A DNA stretch of 64,000 nucleotides. It comes from JARFQW01 sp963842955. GTDB taxonomy: Bacteria; Pseudomonadota; Gammaproteobacteria; Steroidobacterales; XN24. A model generated the notes under the pieces. It worked only from the letters and a program-made list of their open reading frames with translations. It was not told the origin of the DNA and made no database searches. Both the position numbers and the translations under genes were made by a program. This document shows positions 8,120-16,637 of this stretch, one piece after another; position 1 is the stretch's first letter; every line of letters begins with the position of its first letter. Location: NCBI GenBank assembly GCA_963842955.1, contig CAWJIJ010000008.1, positions 62,001-126,000 of the forward strand, read 5' to 3'.

Positions 8120-8915
8120 GCCTCGGCCGCCCGAACGGATCCAGAAAGTTCTTGCCAACGCCGGGGCCGGCTCGCGAAGGGAGGTGGAGGGCTGGATCGA
8201 AGCCGGGCGATTGACGGTTGACGGGGCGCCGGCCACCCTCGGCCAGCCCGTGGACGGAACCGAACGCTTCGCTCTCGACGGGCGCCCGATGAAGCTTGCA
8301 GCACCGGCGGCGCGGCACCGGCATATCGTCTACCACAAGCCGGCGGGCGAACTGAGCACCCGTAAGGATCCGGAAGGCCGGCCGACGGTTTTTGAACGCC
8401 TGCCCGGTCTCCGCTCGGGACGCTGGATCTCCGTGGGGCGTCTGGATGCCAACACGAGCGGATTACTGCTCTTCACCACCGACGGCACGCTGGCAAATGC
8501 CCTCATGCATCCTGGCACCGGGGTCGTGCGGGAATATGCGGTGCGGGTCGTCGGCTCGCCCGAGCCCGAGCAGCTTGCCATGCTGAAGACGGGGGTCGAG
8601 CTCGAAGATGGGCCCGCCCACTTCGACAGCATCAGCCTGGAGCGCGGTGAGGGCAGGAATCGCTGGTACCAGGTGACCCTGCGGGAGGGCCGCAACCGGG
8701 AGGTGCGCCGGCTGTGGGAAGCCTGCGGCCTGACCGTCAGTCGCCTGATCCGGGTGCGTTATGGACCGGTTAGCCTGGACCGGAGTCTGCGTCGTGGCCG
8801 ATTTCGCGACCTGCATCCGGAGGAGACAACCGCCGTCTACGAGGCCGCGGGTCTCCCGGCTCCGGCAATCGGGTCGGCCGATGCACGACGCTTGCGGCCG
8901 CGCCGCAAGCGCTGA
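8070..8915 (+). CDS. rluB: Ribosomal large subunit pseudouridine synthase B
   Basis: RsuA/RluB/RluE family enzyme that makes pseudouridine 2605 in 23S rRNA (E. coli numbering). ATG at 8070 (MSRKKTQGRRKGAR) is preferred; the frame is open from 8040. An S4-like domain (RIQKVLANAGAGSRREVEGW) precedes the catalytic motif GRLDANTSGLLLFTTDG, where D is the nucleophile. RNREVRRLWEACGL follows. The C-terminal basic tail RRLRPRRKR is usual. Third gene of the scpA-scpB-rluB operon. Confidence 0.93.
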   Translation: MSRKKTQGRRKGARAAEPRPPERIQKVLANAGAGSRREVEGWIEAGRLTVDGAPATLGQPVDGTERFALDGRPMKLAAPAARHRHIVYHKPAGELSTRKDPEGRPTVFERLPGLRSGRWISVGRLDANTSGLLLFTTDGTLANALMHPGTGVVREYAVRVVGSPEPEQLAMLKTGVELEDGPAHFDSISLERGEGRNRWYQVTLREGRNREVRRLWEACGLTVSRLIRVRYGPVSLDRSLRRGRFRDLHPEETTAVYEAAGLPAPAIGSADARRLRPRRKR

Positions 8916-8945
8916 CAAGCCGGCGATCAAGGCGTATCGGCCATC

Positions 8946-9644
8946 GTGCACGACCGAACCGTTGTCATGGACCGTAACGACCCGGATCGGGACAGGCTGG
9001 TCGCTCTTCATGATGGCTTGCTGACTCGTTTCGGTCCCCAGGATTGGTGGCCGGGCGAGGGTCCCTGGGATGTTTGCACCGGTGCCGTCCTGACCCAGAA
9101 CACGCGCTGGGCTAACGCGGAGCGGGCGCTGAAGAGGCTCGCTGATGCCGGCTTGCGAACACCGAAACGCGTACTCGAGGCGCCGGAGTCCACACTTCAG
9201 GCGTTGATACGTTCCGCGGGTTTTTTTCGCCAGAAGAGTCGGGCACTGCAAGGGCTTGCCGAATGGGTTCTTGCTGGCGGCGGGTTCGATCAACGTGGCC
9301 GGGAGCCGATGAGCGCCCTACGCGAGGAGCTTCTGGCCTTGCCCGGGGTCGGGCCGGAGACCGCCGACTGCATTCTGCTCTATGCTCTCGACCAACCGGT
9401 TTTTATTGCCGACGCTTATGCGCGTCGACTTCTCCGGCGTACCGGCATCTGGCCGGACACGGGCGCCAACCAGTACGCGGCACTAAAGGACTGGGCGGAG
9501 GGCCGGCTGTCCCTGGAGCTGGCCTTCATGCAGGAAATTCACGCCCTTATCGTGGCGGCGGGCAAGACTTATTGCCAGCGGCAGCCACGCTGCACGCATT
9601 GTCCGCTACGATCCGGCTGCAAGCACGCCAACCGAGACTATTGA
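8946..9644 (+). CDS. Endonuclease III-like HhH-GPD DNA glycosylase, lysine absent
   Basis: Protein of up to 232 aa (GTG at 8946; ATG at 8967 is possible). The helix-hairpin-helix LLALPGVGPETADC (~129-142) and catalytic Asp of FIADAY (~156) are present. So are the C-terminal iron-sulfur cysteines CQRQPRCTHCPLRSGC. At the position where Nth has the Schiff-base lysine (GVGRKTA) this protein has Glu (GVGPETA), so it is likely a monofunctional base glycosylase of the endonuclease-III-related type rather than an AP lyase. Preferred base unknown. It overlaps the convergent yciK-like gene by 7 bp. Confidence 0.85.
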   Translation: MHDRTVVMDRNDPDRDRLVALHDGLLTRFGPQDWWPGEGPWDVCTGAVLTQNTRWANAERALKRLADAGLRTPKRVLEAPESTLQALIRSAGFFRQKSRALQGLAEWVLAGGGFDQRGREPMSALREELLALPGVGPETADCILLYALDQPVFIADAYARRLLRRTGIWPDTGANQYAALKDWAEGRLSLELAFMQEIHALIVAAGKTYCQRQPRCTHCPLRSGCKHANRDY

Positions 9645-10387
9645 GCGTCCAGGGACTGCCCGGTCACGCCCTGGGAATCCGGCCCGAGCAGGTACAGATA
9701 GACGGCCAGGATGTCCTCCGGCGCAGGCAGGGTCTCCGGATCTTCCCCGGGATATGCCTTGGCGCGCATCGCGGTTCGCGTCCCGCCGGGATTCACCGCA
9801 TTGACTCGCAGCCGGCCCATGCCCTTGTGCTCCTCGGCGAGAATCTGGCTGAGGGCCTCGATGCCGAACTTGGAGACGGCGTAGGCACCCCAGTAGGCAC
9901 GGCCCTGTCGTCCCACGCCGCTGGACGTAAACACCACCGAGGCGTCAGTACCGGCCTTCAACAGTTCCAGGCAGTAGCGGGTCAGGATAAACGGGGCGGT
10001 GAGATTGACGTGCAGCACCCGCTGCCAGGTTTCGATGTCGTAGTGCTCGATGGGGCTTCGATCGCCAAGCACGCTGGCGTTCTGGACGAGTCCATCCAGA
10101 CGCCCGTAAGCGTCAGTCAGTGCTTTCTGCAGGGCAGCGTAGTCGTCGGGCCCCGCTCGCTCGAGGTCCATAACGAAAATGCCTGGCGTAGGACCTCCCG
10201 CAGCCACAATCTCGTCGTAGACAGTCTCGAGGTCGGGCACGGTTCGACCGAGCAATACGACGGTGGCGCCAAGCTCTCCGCAGCGCCTCGCCAGGGCCCG
10301 GCCGATGCCCTTGCCGGGGCCGGTGACAAGGATGATCCGTCCGCTAAGGAGATCCTGGGTCGGCACATAGTTCCTGGCATCCATCAT
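9638..10387 (-). CDS. YciK family short-chain dehydrogenase/reductase
   Basis: Classical SDR of 249 aa. A Rossmann motif ILVTGPGKGIGRALA (variant TGxxxGIG), VQNAS in place of NNAG, catalytic Ser in FTSSGVG, Y-x3-K in YAVSKFG and NPGGTRT are present. The NASVLG and PSWPEDIL-like layout matches the YciK branch, whose substrate is unknown. Start ATG at 10387 (a second ATG follows) with AAGGAAG upstream. It lies 61 bp downstream of the squalene-synthase-like gene; mtaD/ubiG/gph/yciK grouping is common in gammaproteobacteria. Confidence 0.9.
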   Translation of the reverse strand: MMDARNYVPTQDLLSGRIILVTGPGKGIGRALARRCGELGATVVLLGRTVPDLETVYDEIVAAGGPTPGIFVMDLERAGPDDYAALQKALTDAYGRLDGLVQNASVLGDRSPIEHYDIETWQRVLHVNLTAPFILTRYCLELLKAGTDASVVFTSSGVGRQGRAYWGAYAVSKFGIEALSQILAEEHKGMGRLRVNAVNPGGTRTAMRAKAYPGEDPETLPAPEDILAVYLYLLGPDSQGVTGQSLDAQ

Positions 10388-10448
10388 GGGTCTTCCTTGT
10401 AGATCAACGGGCAGATCATCGCGAGTTCAGGACAAGCGTAGCGCCGAA

Positions 10449-11306
10449 TCACAGCAATCGCTTCTGGGCTCGCCGAGCGGCGTTCCACGCTTGAAACAGG
10501 CTGCCGATGCCGCGCGAGGCGGGGGCTCCGGTGGTCGGCGTACCGGAGTCCTGCAAATCGGCTAGCGGCTGGCGGTACAGCGCGAGCATGACCAGGCCCG
10601 TGCGCTGGCGCGGCCGTTCCCGGGCGGGGAGTTTTTCGCAGGCCTCGTTCAGGATGTCGGCTGCGCGCTGGCCAATCGAGCGAACCAGGGAGATGACACC
10701 GTCGGTCAGCTCTGCCGCTTCAAGGTCCTTCAGCCGGACCCCGTGTTCGTTCAGCCAGGGATCGGGAAGGTAGAAGCGCCCGGACCGGGCGTCCACAAAC
10801 AGATCGCGGCCGATTTCGACCAGCCTCAGTCCCTGGCCGAGGCGCTGCGCATACCGGCGAACATCACGCTCGGCCGCCGGGTCAGTTAGTCCGCATACCT
10901 GGGCGATCAGCTCGTGAAGTACACCGTTGCTGCGATGAAGATAGAGCGTGAGTTCGCTGTCGCTTTCCGGCCGTTCTCCCGCCAGGTCTATCTCCGCGCC
11001 TTCGACGAGTTCAAGGAGATAGTCGGCTTCCAGCTGCGCGCCGGCCGCTGCAGCAGCCAGTGCCTGTCCCACCGGATGACGCGCCTCGCCCATGACCAGT
11101 CGCTGAATTTCTTCGCGCCACCAGGCCAGCCGCATGCGCGCGATCGTCGGATCCCGCTGGGCCAGCGCAGCATCCAGCAGTTCGCCGCGCAGCGCGAGGA
11201 GCGCCCTCACGCCGGGTCGGCAAGATGCATCGGTAAACTGCAGCGCGAGAAACCACGGCGAACCGGGCGGGACCAGCTTGGGCTCCAGGTCGTTGGGCGT
11301 CGTCAC
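10449..11306 (-). CDS. Squalene/phytoene synthase family protein, NDUFAF6-like
   Basis: Protein of 285 aa. The second Asp-rich motif region is visible as IGRDLFVDARSGRFYLP (D-x3-D followed by GRxYLP). The first region is replaced by RMRLAWWREEIQRL, with no DDxxD. This pattern is that of the NDUFAF6-like branch (human complex I assembly factor) rather than true squalene or phytoene synthases. A catalytic isoprenoid role is doubtful; a role in respiratory complex assembly is an inference by homology. ATGA overlap with rmuC. Confidence 0.8.
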   Translation of the reverse strand: MTTPNDLEPKLVPPGSPWFLALQFTDASCRPGVRALLALRGELLDAALAQRDPTIARMRLAWWREEIQRLVMGEARHPVGQALAAAAAGAQLEADYLLELVEGAEIDLAGERPESDSELTLYLHRSNGVLHELIAQVCGLTDPAAERDVRRYAQRLGQGLRLVEIGRDLFVDARSGRFYLPDPWLNEHGVRLKDLEAAELTDGVISLVRSIGQRAADILNEACEKLPARERPRQRTGLVMLALYRQPLADLQDSGTPTTGAPASRGIGSLFQAWNAARRAQKRLL

Positions 11307-12610
11307 GGGTCATTCACCTCCGGTTTCCCGTCGCCGGGTACCCGGACCCGGGCTTCCAGGGCTGCCGGATCGTCCAGCGTCTTGCGGCCCTGTACGCCGA
11401 GTTCCTCGAAGCGGCGGGCAGCGGGCAGAACCTGGCGTTCCAGCGAGCCAACGGCCTGGTTGTAGTGCTCGACGCTCGCACCCAGCTGCCGCCCGAGGCG
11501 GCCGAGATGACCCAGAAACGTTGCGAGCCGGTCATGGAGCTGCTCGCCGAGGTCGCGGATCTCCCGCGCATTCTCGGCCAGGGTTACCTGGCGCCAGCCG
11601 TAGGCGACGGCCTTGAGCAAGGCGATCAGACTGGTCGGTGTCGCAATAATGACCTGGCGGGCGAGGGCTTCTTCGAGCAGGCCGGGCCGCCGGGCCAGGG
11701 CCGCGCTCAGGAACTGGTCGCCGGGGATGAACAGGATCACGAATTCGGGCGCCGCCGGGAACTGGGACCAGTAGTCTTTCCCCGCAAGCTCCCTGATGCG
11801 TTCGCTCACCTTTCGCGCATGCCGGTCCAGCGCCGCATCGCGGGTCTTGTCGTCGCTCGCCTCGACAGCCGACAGGTAAGCGTCAAGGGGCGTTTTGACA
11901 TCGACCACCAGCTGCCTGTTGTCCGGCAGCTGAATGACCAGGTCGGGGCGCAGCCGTCCATCGGGCCCGTCCACCTGCACCTGTTCCTCGAAGTCGCAGT
12001 GCTCCAGCATGCCGGCAAGCTCGACCAGCCGCCGTAGGGTGATTTCACCCCACTGACCGCGAACTTCCGGGCGCCGAAGGGCGTTGACCAGGTTCCGGGT
12101 CTCGGCCTGGAGGGTGGCCTGGTCCCGGCTCATGGCATCCAGCTGAGCCCGGATGCCACCGTAGGCCTCCTGCCGGATCCGCTCCAGGTCGAGGATCTGC
12201 TGCCGGGTCTTGTCCAGGGCATCGTGGATCGGGCCCACGAGCTGGTCGATGGCCTGGTGGCGCTCGTTGAGGCTGCTTTCGGCCCGATCCCATTGACGCC
12301 CGAGAGATTCCCTCGCAAGGGCCAGGAAGCTTTCGCTATTACCGCGCAGCGCATGACTGGCGAGGGCTTCGAAGGCGTCGCCCAGGCGCTCTTCCGCCGT
12401 ATCGAGCAGTGCCTCCTGCTCGTCGCGGCGCTGGGATTCGTCTTCGATCCGGCTCTCCGCGACCGCGAGTCGTTCGCGGAGCCGGCCGGTCTTCAGCAGC
12501 GAAATTACAAGGGCGAGCAGTATCCCGGCGCCAAAACCCGTGAGGCCCCATGCCAACCTGCCCACGAACACGGGGTCCGCAATCAGGGCATCAATGGAGA
12601 AGCCGGTCAT
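11303..12610 (-). CDS. rmuC: DNA recombination protein RmuC
   Basis: Protein of 435 aa starting MTGFSIDALIADP; the start codon overlaps the gph stop (ATGA). One N-terminal membrane helix (LAWGLTGFGAGILLALVISL) is followed by a long coiled coil (~50-190) and a PD-(D/E)xK-type nuclease-like core with GQWGEITLRRLVELAGM, RPDLVIQLPD and VDVKTPLDAYL. RmuC limits inversions at short inverted repeats in E. coli. Confidence 0.93.
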   Translation of the reverse strand: MTGFSIDALIADPVFVGRLAWGLTGFGAGILLALVISLLKTGRLRERLAVAESRIEDESQRRDEQEALLDTAEERLGDAFEALASHALRGNSESFLALARESLGRQWDRAESSLNERHQAIDQLVGPIHDALDKTRQQILDLERIRQEAYGGIRAQLDAMSRDQATLQAETRNLVNALRRPEVRGQWGEITLRRLVELAGMLEHCDFEEQVQVDGPDGRLRPDLVIQLPDNRQLVVDVKTPLDAYLSAVEASDDKTRDAALDRHARKVSERIRELAGKDYWSQFPAAPEFVILFIPGDQFLSAALARRPGLLEEALARQVIIATPTSLIALLKAVAYGWRQVTLAENAREIRDLGEQLHDRLATFLGHLGRLGRQLGASVEHYNQAVGSLERQVLPAARRFEELGVQGRKTLDDPAALEARVRVPGDGKPEVNDP

Positions 12611-13281
12611 TCGGCTCCCAGGAGGAGGGTCACCAGGTCCTCCGGTGCGGCCGCGAGATGGTCCGCGGCCCAGCCGGCGGGGTCCTCGTTGGCGGGTATG
12701 TAGCCCCAGGCGGCCGCAACGGTGGTCATGCCCGCCGCCCGACCCGCTTCGATATCCCGGGAGGCGTCGCCGACATAGACACAGGCCCGGGGATTGCTCT
12801 TGAGAGTCCCGGCCGCATGGAGCAGCGGATCCGGGTGCGGCTTTGCCCTTGGCAGGGTATCGCCGCTGACCACGATGCCGGCACGGCGGTCCAGCCCCAG
12901 CGCGGCGACGAGCGGATCGGTTAGCCAGCCGGGCTTGTTGGTCACAATGCCCCATGGAATCCCGGCGGATTCCAGTCGCGACAGCAGAGAATCGAGTCCG
13001 TCAAACAAGCGGGTATCGCGGCACAAGTCATTTTCGTAATGGGCGAGAAAGCGTTCCCGGAGATGCTTACGGCGGGGCTCCTCCAGCGACTCTCCGAACC
13101 CCAGCCGCACGAGGGCCCAGGCGCCATGAGAGACCCAGGGCCGGATGTCGCGGTAGGGCAGGGCCTCGCGATCCTCTTCTGCCAGCAGCGCATTGAGCGC
13201 CCCGGCCATATCCGGTGCCGTATCGGCGAGGGTTCCATCGAGATCCAGCAGCAGGGCCTCGAGGCCGGCGCCGACTCTCAT
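12607..13281 (-). CDS. gph: Phosphoglycolate phosphatase-type HAD hydrolase
   Basis: HAD-superfamily protein of 224 aa. Motif I is LLLDLDGTLADTAPDM, motif II lies in IVTNKPGW, motif III Lys in PRAKPHPDPLL and motif IV is YVGDASRDIEAG. The family removes the 2-phosphoglycolate formed in DNA repair or oxygenase reactions. Start at 13281 (MRVGAGLEAL). It overlaps both ubiG and rmuC by 4 bp, the usual gammaproteobacterial order ubiG-gph. Confidence 0.92.
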   Translation of the reverse strand: MRVGAGLEALLLDLDGTLADTAPDMAGALNALLAEEDREALPYRDIRPWVSHGAWALVRLGFGESLEEPRRKHLRERFLAHYENDLCRDTRLFDGLDSLLSRLESAGIPWGIVTNKPGWLTDPLVAALGLDRRAGIVVSGDTLPRAKPHPDPLLHAAGTLKSNPRACVYVGDASRDIEAGRAAGMTTVAAAWGYIPANEDPAGWAADHLAAAPEDLVTLLLGAE

Positions 13282-14000
13282 GCGGCGTCCTCGACCGCCC
13301 GGCGGGCGTACATCACATAGTTGACATGCACGTTCCCGCCGAGCCGACAGTCCCGGGTGAACGGGTTGTAATGCATGCCGACACTCTCGCGCACATCGAG
13401 GCCCGCATCGCGAGCCCATTCGGCCAGTTCCGACGGGCGAATGAGCTTGGCGTACTCATGGGTCCCCTTGGGCAGCAGTCCCAGAACATATTCCGCGCCG
13501 ACGATGGCCATCAGGAAGGCTTTCGGGTTGCGGTTAATCGTCGAGAAGAACACGGCGCCGCCGGGTTTGACCAGTTGCGCGCAGGCGGCGACCACGGCCG
13601 ACGGGTCCGGCACATGCTCCAGCATTTCGAGGCAGGTCACGACGTCGTAGGCGCCCGGATTCGCCGCCGCATGGGCCTCGGCGGTTTCGCGCCGATAGTC
13701 GACAGCCAGCCCGGACTTTTTCAGGTGCAACCGGGCGACGGCCAGCGGCGCTTCGGCCATGTCGATGGCCGTTACGCTGGCGCCCAGTCCGGTCATGGTC
13801 TCCGCGAGAATGCCGCCGCCGCAGCCGATGTCCAGGACACGCTGACCGGCCAGGGGGGCGTGCCGGTCGATGTAGGCCGACCGGGCCGGGTTGATGTCGT
13901 GAAGGGGTTTGAAGTCGCCCTCGGTGTCCCACCAGCGCGCGGCAAGTCCATCGAACTTCGCGATTTCGGCGGCATCTACGTTCTGTGTTTCTGCTGTCAT
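13278..14000 (-). CDS. ubiG: Ubiquinone biosynthesis O-methyltransferase UbiG
   Basis: SAM-dependent methyltransferase of 240 aa that carries out both O-methylations of ubiquinone synthesis. KFDGLAARWWDTEGDFKPLH is the UbiG N-terminal hallmark, VLDIGCGGGILAE the SAM loop, and FFSTINRNPKAFLMAIVGAE the family-specific segment. Start at 14000 overlaps the mtaD stop. It shows the organism makes ubiquinone. Confidence 0.96.
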   Translation of the reverse strand: MTAETQNVDAAEIAKFDGLAARWWDTEGDFKPLHDINPARSAYIDRHAPLAGQRVLDIGCGGGILAETMTGLGASVTAIDMAEAPLAVARLHLKKSGLAVDYRRETAEAHAAANPGAYDVVTCLEMLEHVPDPSAVVAACAQLVKPGGAVFFSTINRNPKAFLMAIVGAEYVLGLLPKGTHEYAKLIRPSELAEWARDAGLDVRESVGMHYNPFTRDCRLGGNVHVNYVMYARRAVEDAA

Positions 14001-15331
14001 TGCTGGACCTCGTGTTCCGCGCGTGCGATTCGCTCTTGCCAGTTGGCGGCGCAAGCAATGGCCGGCGCCGCCTCGAGGGTTGTCAACCGGGCCTGGCTCA
14101 CGACCTGCCGGCCCGCGACCCACACGTCGGAAACCTGATCCCGCGTGGCCGTGTAGACCAGCTGGGCCAGGGCGTTGTAAACAGGCTGGCTTGCCGGACG
14201 ATCCAGGTCCACGCAGCACAGGTCGGCCCATTTGCCCGGGGCGAGCGATCCGGTTTCCTCCGCCAGCCCGAGGGCGCGCGCGCCTCCGAGGGTGGCCGCT
14301 GTCAGGGTTGCTCCGGCGCCCAGTGCGGCGGGATCCCCCGAGACGCCCTTGGCGAGGAGTGCGGCGGTGCGCATCTCGCCCAGCATGTCCAGGTCGTTGT
14401 TGCTGGCGGCACCGTCGGTGCCGATCGCCAGGTTGATTCCGGCTCCAGCCAATCGCGCCGCCTGGCAAAAGCCGCTGGCCAGCTTGAGATTCGATTCGGG
14501 ACAATGCACCACCGAGGCTCCGGCGTCGGCCAGCCGTTCGAACTCGTCGTCCTGGAGCTGCGTCACGTGCACGGCTGTCAACAGCGGTGAGACCAGTCCG
14601 AGCCGGTCGAGCCGCTCCAGCGGACGGACACCGTGGGCCTCCATGGATTCGTCGATCTCGTCGCAGGTTTCGTGTACGTGCATGTGAACCGGGACGTCCA
14701 GTTCGTCCGCCAGGCGGCGAACTTTCGTGAGACTCTCGTCGCTGACCGAATACGGTGCGTGGGGCGCGAAGGCGGTGCTGACCAGTGGATGGCCCTTGTA
14801 CTCGTCTCTGAGCTGTAGCCCCTGACGGATGCAGGACTGCGCATCATCGGCCCAGGGGTTGGCGAATTCCACGACGATCATGCCGACGACCGCGCGAATT
14901 CCCCGGCTGGCGGCAACCCGGGCTGCAACCTCCGGGAAGAAATACATATCATTGAAGGTGGTGGTGCCGCCGAGAAGCATCTCGGCCACCGCCAGCTCGG
15001 TGCCGTGTTCGACGAACTCGGCGGACATCCAGCGCTGCTCGGCCGGCCAGACATGTTTTCTCAGCCACGTCATCAGGGGAACGTCGTTGGCCAGTCCCCT
15101 GAGGAGCGTCATGGCGGCGTGGGTGTGGGCGTTCACAAGGCCGGGAAGCAGCACGTGTTGCGGGCGGTCAACGACCACCGCTGCGTCGAACCGGGCGCTA
15201 AGCTCCGTGGCGGGCCCCAGCGCCTCGATGCGGCCGTTTCGGACGGCGAGTGCCCAATTCTCGCGGACCGAGCAGTCGGGTTCCACGGGAATTATCCAGC
15301 GGGCCTTGATGAGGGCGTCGACTTTTTCCAT
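13997..15331 (-). CDS. mtaD: 5-methylthioadenosine/S-adenosylhomocysteine deaminase
   Basis: Amidohydrolase of 444 aa (TRZ/ATZ family). LPGLVNAHTHAAM gives the HxH metal ligands; HMHVHETCDE, TAVHVTQL and the Asp of AIGTDGAASNNDLDML complete the site. ATG at 15331 (MEKVDALIKA) is chosen over the upstream ATG at 15388, which would add 19 residues of poor similarity. MtaD turns methylthioadenosine into methylthioinosine. The divergent neighbour mtnA acts later in methylthio salvage, which supports the assignment. First gene of the mtaD-ubiG-gph-rmuC operon. Confidence 0.93.
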   Translation of the reverse strand: MEKVDALIKARWIIPVEPDCSVRENWALAVRNGRIEALGPATELSARFDAAVVVDRPQHVLLPGLVNAHTHAAMTLLRGLANDVPLMTWLRKHVWPAEQRWMSAEFVEHGTELAVAEMLLGGTTTFNDMYFFPEVAARVAASRGIRAVVGMIVVEFANPWADDAQSCIRQGLQLRDEYKGHPLVSTAFAPHAPYSVSDESLTKVRRLADELDVPVHMHVHETCDEIDESMEAHGVRPLERLDRLGLVSPLLTAVHVTQLQDDEFERLADAGASVVHCPESNLKLASGFCQAARLAGAGINLAIGTDGAASNNDLDMLGEMRTAALLAKGVSGDPAALGAGATLTAATLGGARALGLAEETGSLAPGKWADLCCVDLDRPASQPVYNALAQLVYTATRDQVSDVWVAGRQVVSQARLTTLEAAPAIACAANWQERIARAEHEVQQ

Positions 15332-15449
15332 GCTTGCAGCCTTCGCAGGAGGCGCGGAAACCGATGGCATCCGCAGGGACCGGCGCATTGTATGCGAGGC
15401 TGGCGGCCGAGTTCGACGTAGAAGATTTCAACGGAAGGATCAGCAGCCC

Positions 15450-16520
15450 ATGGAACGAACGCTCACAAACGGCGACGGGGCCGACTCCGGAATCCAGCCG
15501 ATCCGCTGGGCCGACGGGGTCCTGTGTCTCCTGGATCAACGCTTGTTGCCGGCAAGCACCCAATGGCTGCGCATCGAAACGGCGGCTGATGCGGCCCAGG
15601 CCATACGTGATCTCGTCGTGCGGGGTGCGCCCGCGATCGGCCTGACGGCTGCCTATGGCGCTGTCCTCGCCGCTCGCCACGCTTGGCGGGCCGACGGGGC
15701 GGACTGGCGGGTCTCATTCGACGATCAGTTGGGCTTGCTTGCCGGGGCCCGGCCCACCGCGGTGAACCTGCGATGGGCGCTCGCACGGATGCGGGCGGTC
15801 GCCGGAATTGCCGGCGGAGACCCGGAGACGGCCCTGTTGAAGGAGGCCCAGACCCTGCACGCCGAAGACCTGGCCGTCAATCGGCGCATGGGCCGGCTGG
15901 GCGCCGATCTGATCGGCGCGGACGCCACGATCATGACTCACTGCAACGCCGGCGCGCTGGCCACCGCGGGCTACGGGACGGCGCTGGGCGTGGTAAGAGC
16001 CGCGTGGGCGGATGGCCGCGTTCGTCAGGTTTATGCCGGCGAGACCCGGCCATGGCTGCAGGGCTCGCGCCTTACGGCCTGGGAACTGGCGCAGGATGGC
16101 ATTCCCGTCACCCTCCTGGCGGACTCCGCCGCCGCCCAGCTGTTCCGCCGGGATCCGCCCGACTGGGTGATCGTCGGTGCGGACCGGGTTGCCGCCAACG
16201 GGGACGTCGCCAACAAGATCGGTACTTACTCGCTGGCGGTGGCGGCGCGTTTTCACGGTGTCCGTTTCATGGTGGTCGCGCCTACCTCGACCGTGGACCT
16301 CCAGGCGGAAACGGGTCTCGACATACCCATCGAGGAACGGGGGCCCGAGGAGATCTGGAACCTGGCAAGCGCAGGCGAAGTACCCGACGGAGTCACGGTT
16401 TCCAATCCGGTCTTCGATATCACGCCGGCCCAGCTCATTGATGCCATCGTGACCGAAAACGGGGTCGCCAGCCCCCCGGATGCGGAGTCCATTGCCCGGA
16501 TCGCGGGTCAGCGTCCGTAG
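15450..16520 (+). CDS. mtnA: S-methyl-5-thioribose-1-phosphate isomerase
   Basis: Protein of 356 aa, eIF2B-alpha/MtnA fold. RDLVVRGAPAIGLTAAYG, MTHCNAGALATAGYGTALG (catalytic Cys), GETRPWLQGSRLTAWEL and IVGADRVAANGDVANKIGTY (catalytic Asp) are all present. It isomerises methylthioribose-1-phosphate to methylthioribulose-1-phosphate in methionine salvage. Start ATG 15450 (MERTLTNGDG) follows GGAAGGA. It is divergent from mtaD. Confidence 0.95.
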   Translation: MERTLTNGDGADSGIQPIRWADGVLCLLDQRLLPASTQWLRIETAADAAQAIRDLVVRGAPAIGLTAAYGAVLAARHAWRADGADWRVSFDDQLGLLAGARPTAVNLRWALARMRAVAGIAGGDPETALLKEAQTLHAEDLAVNRRMGRLGADLIGADATIMTHCNAGALATAGYGTALGVVRAAWADGRVRQVYAGETRPWLQGSRLTAWELAQDGIPVTLLADSAAAQLFRRDPPDWVIVGADRVAANGDVANKIGTYSLAVAARFHGVRFMVVAPTSTVDLQAETGLDIPIEERGPEEIWNLASAGEVPDGVTVSNPVFDITPAQLIDAIVTENGVASPPDAESIARIAGQRP

Positions 16521-16637
16521 TCGCCTTGGGGAGCCCTCTGCAAGGCCGCTCTGTGGTACCATGTTCGGCTTCGGACCACGTTGGCGGTCTGAAGCGGCAA
16601 AAAACCAATTATCACAATAAAATCAGACGGTTAGATT

